From Alcaligenaceae bacterium (GTDB lineage Bacteria > Pseudomonadota > Gammaproteobacteria > Burkholderiales > Burkholderiaceae_B): DNA of 64,000 nucleotides. The notes beneath the pieces are model-generated. The model saw only the letters and a list, made by a program, of their open reading frames with translations, was not told where the DNA came from and made no database searches. Made by a program: the position numbers and the translations under genes. The stretch covers positions 1-64,000 of the forward strand of contig JACCEN010000013.1 in NCBI GenBank assembly GCA_013416435.1, in the 5' to 3' direction. How positions within the stretch are numbered: position 1 is the first letter of the stretch; every line of letters starts with the position of its first letter. Shown one piece after another: positions 58,236-64,000 of this stretch.

Positions 58236-59951
58236 ATGAAGAGTATTTTCAGCCTGAAGAAAAGCTTCATCATCTTTTTGATCATTCTGACCTTGTTGTC
58301 GGCGCTGGTGCTGACAGCCGTTCACAACCTCACGCGCAGCATAGGCTACCTGAAAGACATCGAGCGCCAGCGCGAGCAGGCCACCGCGCTGGCCACCCAG
58401 TACAAGAACCTGACGCAGGCCATGACCCGCGACGTCATGGCCTTCGTGGCCAGCGAACAACCCGAGTTCCACGAAAGCTACAAGCATCTGACCGCCGTCC
58501 TTCATGGCAAGGCGCCCGACCAGGGCGGAACGCAGCAGGCCATGATCGAACGCTTCCACAATGCGGGCTTTACGGATGACGAGCTGGCGCAACTGCAATC
58601 CGCCCATGAGCAGATCATCGAGCTGGCCAAGACCGAAGTCGAGGCCATCAGCACGGCCAAGGGCGAGTTCGACGACGGCGAAGGAGGCGTGCGCGTCGCC
58701 CTGCCCAATGCGCTGATGGCCAAGGTCATGATCTTCGGCCAGCAGTATGCCGAAGCCACCGCCGGCATCGCCAAAGCGATCGACCGGTTCGATGCCATGC
58801 AGTCTCAGCGGCTCACGCTGGATGTGGAGAAAGCGAGCGCGGCAAGCGCACTGGCCAGCCGGATCGCTGTTTCCGCCATCGCGGCCCTCCTGCTGTGCAG
58901 CGCCCTGGCCTTGTGGAGCCTTTACCGCTCCGTCAAGCGCCCGCTGGACCAGGGCGTGCGCCTGGCGCAACGGCTGGCGGGAGGCGATCTGACCGCACAC
59001 GCCGACGTCCTGCGGCGCGATGAGCTGGGCGAATTGCTGCAGGCCCTGAACGGCATCGGCGACGGCCTGCGCTCGGCGGTGCAGGACGTGCATGCGCGAG
59101 CCGAACAGATCGCGTCCGCCTCGCACCGGATCGCAGACGGCAACATCGATCTTTCCCATCGAACGAACGAACAAGCCGCCAATGTCACGGAGACCGCCTC
59201 GGCCATGCGGCAGCTTGCGGACACCGTCCAGCAGAACGCCGAAAACACCGGCAGGTCCCGGGACATCGTGGCTCAAGCGTCCGAATGCGCCGACCGCGGC
59301 GGCCGCATCGTCCATGAAGCGGTCCGGAGCATGCGGCAGATCTGCCAGGATACGCGCAAAGTGCAGGACATCACCGGCCTGATCAAAAGCATCGCCTTCC
59401 AGACCAACATCCTGGCCCTGAACGCCGCGGTCGAGGCGGCTCGGGCGGGACAGCACGGCAAAGGCTTCGCGGTGGTCGCCGCCGAGGTCCGCAGCCTGGC
59501 CTTGCGCTCGGCCGAGGCCTCGCGCGAGATCGAAACCCTGATTGCCGAGTCCGTCGCCCAGCTCGATGCGGGAGCCAGCCTGGTCGACGGCGCGGGCAAA
59601 AGCATGAACGAAATCGTGGAATCGGTCAGCGAGGTGCAGGCGATCATGAGTGCGATCGCCGAAGCATCGCGCGAGCAGGCGACGGGCATCGGCGAAGTCA
59701 CTCTGGCGATCTCTCACCTGGATACGATCACGCAACGCAACCTCGCCATGGTGCAGGAAGCAGCGCATGCCACCCATAGCCAGCAACAGCAGGCGGAAGG
59801 ACTCATCACCACGCTTTCACGCTTCAGGCTCGAGGAAGAAGGCCCGCAATCCGCGCCGGCCGACGCCGCGCATGCCGCCACCGCAGCGAGAAGGCCCGTG
59901 GGCCTGCTGCAGAATGGCGCAGGCAGTCTGACGGCGACGGGCTACGCCTGA
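58236..59951 (+). CDS. Methyl-accepting chemotaxis protein
   Basis: 571 residues from ATG at 58236. Two membrane segments (about 10-32 and 205-228) flank a four-helix-bundle periplasmic domain. A HAMP domain (about 229-280) and cytoplasmic signalling domain follow, with the conserved tip [34 protein letters not shown]. There is no NWETF-type CheR-tethering pentapeptide at the C-terminus (it ends LTATGYA). No other chemotaxis gene is adjacent; the ligand is unknown. Also the only chemoreceptor in the window, 32 kb from the cheR-cheB operon. Confidence 0.93.
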   Translation: MKSIFSLKKSFIIFLIILTLLSALVLTAVHNLTRSIGYLKDIERQREQATALATQYKNLTQAMTRDVMAFVASEQPEFHESYKHLTAVLHGKAPDQGGTQQAMIERFHNAGFTDDELAQLQSAHEQIIELAKTEVEAISTAKGEFDDGEGGVRVALPNALMAKVMIFGQQYAEATAGIAKAIDRFDAMQSQRLTLDVEKASAASALASRIAVSAIAALLLCSALALWSLYRSVKRPLDQGVRLAQRLAGGDLTAHADVLRRDELGELLQALNGIGDGLRSAVQDVHARAEQIASASHRIADGNIDLSHRTNEQAANVTETASAMRQLADTVQQNAENTGRSRDIVAQASECADRGGRIVHEAVRSMRQICQDTRKVQDITGLIKSIAFQTNILALNAAVEAARAGQHGKGFAVVAAEVRSLALRSAEASREIETLIAESVAQLDAGASLVDGAGKSMNEIVESVSEVQAIMSAIAEASREQATGIGEVTLAISHLDTITQRNLAMVQEAAHATHSQQQQAEGLITTLSRFRLEEEGPQSAPADAAHAATAARRPVGLLQNGAGSLTATGYA

Positions 59952-59997
59952 CAACTGGCGAACGCAGTAACAGGTTAAAATACTGGGTTGACCCAAT

Positions 59998-60018
59998 GAA
60001 GGCGCTTTGAGCGCCTTC
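59998..60018 (+). promoter_or_regulatory. Hairpin in the prfB leader
   Basis: GAAGGCGC and GCGCCTTC are perfect 8-bp arms around TTTGA, ending 17 bp before the prfB ATG. It may terminate transcripts from the chemoreceptor gene or structure the prfB leader. No U-tract follows. Confidence 0.4.
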
Positions 60019-60035
60019 GCAACTCAGGAACATTT

Positions 60036-61140
60036 ATGGAAGCCGAACGCCAGAACCAACTCGCCGCCCGCCTTGAAGACTACGCGGAGCGTCAGGCTGC
60101 CCTTCGGAGGTATCTTTGACTACGATGCCAAAGCGGAACGCCTGCACGTCGTAAATGCCGAACTCGAGAACCCCGACGTCTGGAATGACCCCAAGCACGC
60201 CCAGGAACTTGGGCGCGAAAAGAAAAGCCTGGAGAATGTCGTCGGCACGCTGTCCGACATCGCCATCGGCCTGAAGGACGCGCACGAACTCTTTGAACTT
60301 GCCGCCGCCGACGACGACGAGGCAACCCTGCTGGCGGTCGAGCACGATACCGAAGCGCTCGGCGAACAGCTCGAGGAACTCGAGTTCCGGCGCATGTTCT
60401 CCAACCCCGCCGACCCGCTGAACTGCTTCATGGACATCCAGGCCGGCGCGGGCGGCACCGAAGCGCAGGACTGGGCGTCCATCCTGCTGCGCCAATATCT
60501 CAAGTACTGCGAACGCAAGGACTTCAAGGCCGAGATCCTGGAAGAATCGCACGGTGAAGTGGCCGGCATCAAGTCCGCCACCATCAAGATCGAGGGCGAT
60601 TACGCTTTCGGCTTCCTGCGTACCGAAACCGGCGTGCATCGCCTGGTGCGCAAAAGCCCCTTCGATTCCGCGAACGGCCGGCACACCTCCTTCGCCAGCG
60701 TGTTCGTCTATCCTGAAGTCGATGACACGGTCGAGGTCGAGATCAACCCCGCCGACCTGCGCGTCGACACCTATCGCGCCAGCGGCGCCGGCGGCCAGCA
60801 CATCAACAAAACCGACTCCGCCGTCCGGATCACCCACATGCCGACCGGCATCGTGGTGCAGTGCCAGAACGACCGCTCGCAGCACCGCAACCGCGCGGAA
60901 GCCATGCAGATGCTGCGTTCACGGCTTTACGAACTCGAAATGCGGCAGCGCATGGCCGAGCAGCAGAAAATGGAAGATGCCAAGACGGATGTGGGCTGGG
61001 GCCATCAAATCCGCTCCTACGTCCTGGACCAGAGCCGCATCAAAGACCTGCGCACCAACGTCGAAATCTCCAACACCCAGAAGGTGCTCGACGGAGACCT
61101 GGACCCGTTCATCCAAGCAAGCTTGAAACAAGGGGTATGA
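60036..61140 (+). CDS. prfB: Peptide chain release factor 2, with programmed +1 frameshift
   Basis: Releases peptides at UGA and UAA codons. Translation starts at ATG 60036 ([20 protein letters not shown]), meets an in-frame TGA at 60117, and continues in the +1 frame at GAC (60118; [20 protein letters not shown]) for a total of about 367 residues, close to the usual 365. The stop-codon-recognition motif SPF ([17 protein letters not shown]) and the catalytic GGQ ([16 protein letters not shown]) are intact. The SDR gene follows with overlapping stop/start bases. Confidence 0.97.
60106..60120 (+). promoter_or_regulatory. prfB autoregulatory frameshift site
   Basis: GGAGGT, a Shine-Dalgarno-like stimulator, is followed after AT by CTT TGA C, the canonical RF2 slippery sequence. 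When RF2 is scarce, the ribosome slips from CUU to UUU and reads GAC instead of stopping at UGA, so the protein adjusts its own level. Confidence 0.96.
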
Positions 61141-61142
61141 CC

Positions 61143-61895
61143 ATGAAAGAACGCACCGTCGCCATCGTCACCGGGGCCAGCCGGGGCCTGGGCCAGGCGC
61201 TGGCCGCCGCACTGCTTGAGCAGGGCGCGCACCTGATCGCCATCGCTCGAAGCCGCAGCGCCGAACTCGAACGCATTGCGGACCTTGGCCGGGGCAGCCT
61301 GCAGCAAATCCAGGCAGACCTTTCCGACCCGGCCGAGGCCGAGCGCGTCGCCGCACAACTGGCGGACGGCCTGCCGAAGGATGCGGGGCGCTACCTGCTG
61401 ATCAACAATGCCGGCATGGTCGACCCCGTCAGGCAAGCCAGCGACCTGGACAGCGCCAATGCCATTTCAGCCGCGTTCAGCCTGAACGTCACCAGCGTCA
61501 TCCTGCTCTGCTCCGCCTTCCTGAAGGCCGTCAAGCCCTTGAATGCCGATGCCCGCATCGTGAACATCTCGTCCGGCGCCGGACGCAGCGCAACGCCTGG
61601 CTGGGGGGTGTATTGCGCCACCAAGGCAGCGCTCGATCACTACACGCAAGTGCTGAATACCGAAAACCATGGGGTACGCGCCGTTTCGCTGGCGCCGGGC
61701 GTCATCGATACCGGCATGCAGCAGGCCATCCGTGCAAGCGACCCGCAGGACTTCCCCAACGTCCAGCGCTTCGAGCAACTGCACCAACAGAAACAGCTTG
61801 CCGCCCCCGCCGACGTCGCGGCGCGCATCCTGCGCTACGTAGACGAACCCGACTTCGGCGCGACCGTACTCGACGACATCAGAAATTACGCATAA
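61143..61895 (+). CDS. SDR-family NAD(P)-dependent oxidoreductase (sepiapterin/benzil reductase-like)
   Basis: About 250 residues from ATG at 61143, which has AGGGG at good spacing; ATG at 61137 overlaps the prfB stop. Classical SDR motifs are TGASRGLG (10-17), NNAG, the Ser of ISSGAGRSA, and Tyr157/Lys161 in [11 protein letters not shown]. It resembles the sepiapterin reductase/benzil reductase subgroup. It sits between prfB and lysS, 13 bp before lysS, probably co-transcribed; substrate unknown. Confidence 0.9.
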   Translation: MKERTVAIVTGASRGLGQALAAALLEQGAHLIAIARSRSAELERIADLGRGSLQQIQADLSDPAEAERVAAQLADGLPKDAGRYLLINNAGMVDPVRQASDLDSANAISAAFSLNVTSVILLCSAFLKAVKPLNADARIVNISSGAGRSATPGWGVYCATKAALDHYTQVLNTENHGVRAVSLAPGVIDTGMQQAIRASDPQDFPNVQRFEQLHQQKQLAAPADVAARILRYVDEPDFGATVLDDIRNYA

Positions 61896-61908
61896 GCAAA
61901 TCAGAATC

Positions 61909-63429
61909 ATGAACGAACCTACGCCATCCAGCTCAGTCACGGACGAAAACCACCTCATTGCCGAACGCCGTGGCAAACTGGCGAAACTGCGCGCCGATGG
62001 CGTGGCCTACCCCAACGACTTCCAGCCCGACAGCAAGGCGGCCGATCTGCATGCCGCTTACGGCGCTCAGGACAAGGACTCGCTCGCGGCAACCGCGGCC
62101 GCCGTGAAAGTGGCGGGCCGCATGATGCTCAAGCGCGTCATGGGCAAAGCCAGTTTTGCGACGCTTCAAGACGGCAGCGGCCGCATCCAGATCTTTCTGG
62201 ACAAGGCCACCGTGGGCGAGGACGCGTATGCGCATTTCAAGACCTGGGACATCGGCGACATCATCGCTGTCGAGGGCTCGATGTTCAAGACCAACAAGGG
62301 CGAGCTCTCGGTCCATGCATCGGCGATACGGCTGCTCTCCAAGTCCCTGCGTCCCCTGCCCGACAAGTTCCACGGCGTGGCCGACCAGGAATTGCGTTAT
62401 CGCCAGCGCTATGTCGATCTGGTCATGACCGAAGAAACGCGCAATACCTTCATTGCGCGCAGCAAGGCCATCGGCAGCATCCGCCAGCACATGCTGAACG
62501 CCGGCTTCCTGGAAGTCGAGACGCCCATGCTGCATCCGATTCCCGGCGGCGCCGCCGCCAAGCCTTTTGTCACCCATCACAATGCGCTCGACATGGAAAT
62601 GTTCCTGCGCATCGCGCCCGAGCTTTATCTCAAGCGGCTCATCGTGGGCGGCTTTGAGCGCGTCTTCGAAGTGAATCGGAATTTCCGCAACGAAGGCGTC
62701 AGCCCACGGCATAATCCCGAATTCACCATGATGGAGTTCTACGCCGCCTACACCGACTACAAATGGCTCATGGATTTCACCGAAGCCCTGATACGCGAGG
62801 CCGCGATTGCCGCTTGCGGCAGCGCCATGCTTACCTACCAGGGCAAGCCGCTGGACCTCGGTCGGCCCTTCGATCGTCTGACCATCGTCCAGGCCATCCT
62901 GAAGTACGCGCCAAGCTACACCGAAGAACAGTTGCTCGATGCAGCCTTCCTGCGCGGCGAGCTCAAGCGCCTGGGCGCCGACGTGGGCGGTCCGGTGCTG
63001 TCGCGCGCGGGCCTGGGTGCGCTGCAGCTCGCCCTCTTCGAGGAAACCGCGGAATCGCAGCTCTGGAACCCCACCTACATCATCGACTACCCGGTGGAAG
63101 TCTCTCCGCTGGCGCGCGCTTCCGACGCCCAAGCCGGCATTACCGAGCGCTATGAGCTCTTCATCACCGGACGGGAAATCGCCAACGGGTTTTCGGAGCT
63201 CAACGATCCCGAAGACCAGGCCGCCCGATTCCAGGCGCAGGTCGAAGCCAAGGACGCCGGCGACGAGGAAGCCATGTACTACGACGCCGATTACATCCGG
63301 GCCCTTGAATACGGCATGCCGCCCACGGGAGGCTGCGGCATCGGCATAGATCGCCTGGTCATGATCCTTACCGACAGCCCCAGCATCCGCGACGTCATTC
63401 TCTTTCCTCATCTGCGGCCGGAAGACTGA
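61909..63429 (+). CDS. lysS: Lysyl-tRNA synthetase, class II
   Basis: Charges tRNA-Lys. 506 residues: an N-terminal OB-fold anticodon-binding domain ([32 protein letters not shown]), then the class II core with motif 1 ([26 protein letters not shown]), motif 2 ([22 protein letters not shown]) and motif 3 ([14 protein letters not shown]). Normal length. Shares its transcript with prfB and the SDR gene, an association seen in many bacteria. Confidence 0.98.
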   Translation: MNEPTPSSSVTDENHLIAERRGKLAKLRADGVAYPNDFQPDSKAADLHAAYGAQDKDSLAATAAAVKVAGRMMLKRVMGKASFATLQDGSGRIQIFLDKATVGEDAYAHFKTWDIGDIIAVEGSMFKTNKGELSVHASAIRLLSKSLRPLPDKFHGVADQELRYRQRYVDLVMTEETRNTFIARSKAIGSIRQHMLNAGFLEVETPMLHPIPGGAAAKPFVTHHNALDMEMFLRIAPELYLKRLIVGGFERVFEVNRNFRNEGVSPRHNPEFTMMEFYAAYTDYKWLMDFTEALIREAAIAACGSAMLTYQGKPLDLGRPFDRLTIVQAILKYAPSYTEEQLLDAAFLRGELKRLGADVGGPVLSRAGLGALQLALFEETAESQLWNPTYIIDYPVEVSPLARASDAQAGITERYELFITGREIANGFSELNDPEDQAARFQAQVEAKDAGDEEAMYYDADYIRALEYGMPPTGGCGIGIDRLVMILTDSPSIRDVILFPHLRPED

Positions 63430-63501
63430 CCCGGACTTTACCGCCTCCCGTCCTTTGTTGCATAATTCGAGCTATCGATACATAACGTAACAAGGGCGAC
63501 G

Positions 63502-64000
63502 ATGAATCGCGGGATTCGAATGGTTAGACTGGGCGCCGCGCTTGCGGCAGCCGCACTCCTGGCAAGCTGCGCCAGCATGTCCGAGAAAGAATGCCTGTCC
63601 GCGGACTGGCATGATCAAGGCTACCGGGACGGCCGCAACGGCCAATCCCTGTCGCGCATTGAAGACCATCGCGAAGCCTGCGCCAAAGTGGGGGTTGCGC
63701 CGGATCTTGCGGCATACAAGGCCGGCCGCGCCAAAGGCATCCTGGAATACTGCACCGCCGATAACGGCGTCAGGGAAGGACGGCGCGGCGCAGGCTATCG
63801 AAACGCCTGCCCTCCTGAACTGGAAGGTCGCTTTCTTGATCATTACCGGGCGGGCAAGCGCGTATATGACGCGGAACAGCGCGTCAACAATCTCGACAGC
63901 CGCGCGCGCGACCTGCAACGGCGCCTGGACAAGGAAAAAGACGATGACAAGCGTAAGCGCCTGCGCCAGGAACTGCGCGACCTGGACTGGAGCCTGCGAA
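63502..64000 (+). CDS. DUF2799 family lipoprotein (3' end outside window)
   Basis: 166 codons from ATG at 63502 to the window edge, still open. A lipoprotein signal peptide with lipobox LLASC (Cys23) is followed by the DUF2799 pattern CLSADWHDQGYRDGRNGQS, HREACAKVGVAPDLAAYKAGRAKGILEYCT, GYRNACPPELEGRFLDHYRAGKRVYDAEQRV, and then a charged coiled coil (LQRRLDKEKDDDKRKRLRQEL). AAGGG precedes the start. Probably anchored in the outer membrane; function unknown. Acts as its own unit 72 bp after lysS. Confidence 0.88.
   Translation, partial: MNRGIRMVRLGAALAAAALLASCASMSEKECLSADWHDQGYRDGRNGQSLSRIEDHREACAKVGVAPDLAAYKAGRAKGILEYCTADNGVREGRRGAGYRNACPPELEGRFLDHYRAGKRVYDAEQRVNNLDSRARDLQRRLDKEKDDDKRKRLRQELRDLDWSLR

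Overview
The window is GC-rich chromosomal DNA from a betaproteobacterium, most likely family Alcaligenaceae (Bordetella / Achromobacter / Pusillimonas / Candidimonas-like). The evidence is three orphan Bug-type (TctC-like) periplasmic receptors, the housekeeping gene set (guaA, guaB, purL, greB, lolCD, recJ, prfB, lysS) and the codon use. No rRNA, tRNA, CRISPR array or riboswitch was recognised.

Layout. 1-706: junction of an integrated element next to the 3' end of guaA: an IS630-family transposase tail sits in the 5' end of a broken tyrosine-recombinase gene that also carries a stop codon. 707-9168: purine synthesis (guaA, guaB, purL) with one MFS exporter. 9371-11749: probable operon of an alpha/beta hydrolase, a PHP phosphatase and greB. 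11816-16933: complete branched-chain 2-oxoacid dehydrogenase operon (E1alpha, E1beta, E2, E3). 17062-19548: comEC. 19753-25823: tightly overlapping signalling operon of a hybrid kinase with three receiver domains, CheR, a receiver-less CheB and a REC-HisKA-HATPase protein, with no chemoreceptor, CheA or CheW. 25855-32040: catabolic locus under a MarR-type and a GntR-type regulator (flavin monooxygenase, DUF3237, two Bug receptors, FAH-family hydrolase). 32042-37538: lolC-lolD-tatD, an RpfE-like gene and recJ. 37624-59951: accessory block of transporters, regulators, a SnoaL-VOC fusion, cysE, an AtuA/Bug/LysR locus, a NitT/TauT-like ABC operon with two binding proteins, a peroxidase-like protein, a hemerythrin, a large YhaN-type ATPase with an SbcD-like nuclease, and a chemoreceptor. 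60036-64000: prfB with its programmed frameshift, an SDR, lysS and a truncated DUF2799 lipoprotein gene.

The most unusual feature is a family of palindromic repeats built from the 13-mer GGGGTCAGACCCC, mostly in head-to-head pairs that form a 30-bp palindrome. About 39 copies lie in eight clusters: one at 9.2 kb and seven between 37.5 and 53.2 kb, that is, inside the block separating recJ from prfB-lysS. They sit at gene ends, and several genes run into them, so unrelated proteins share tails such as GQTPYGV or [10 protein letters not shown] and take their stop codons from the repeat.
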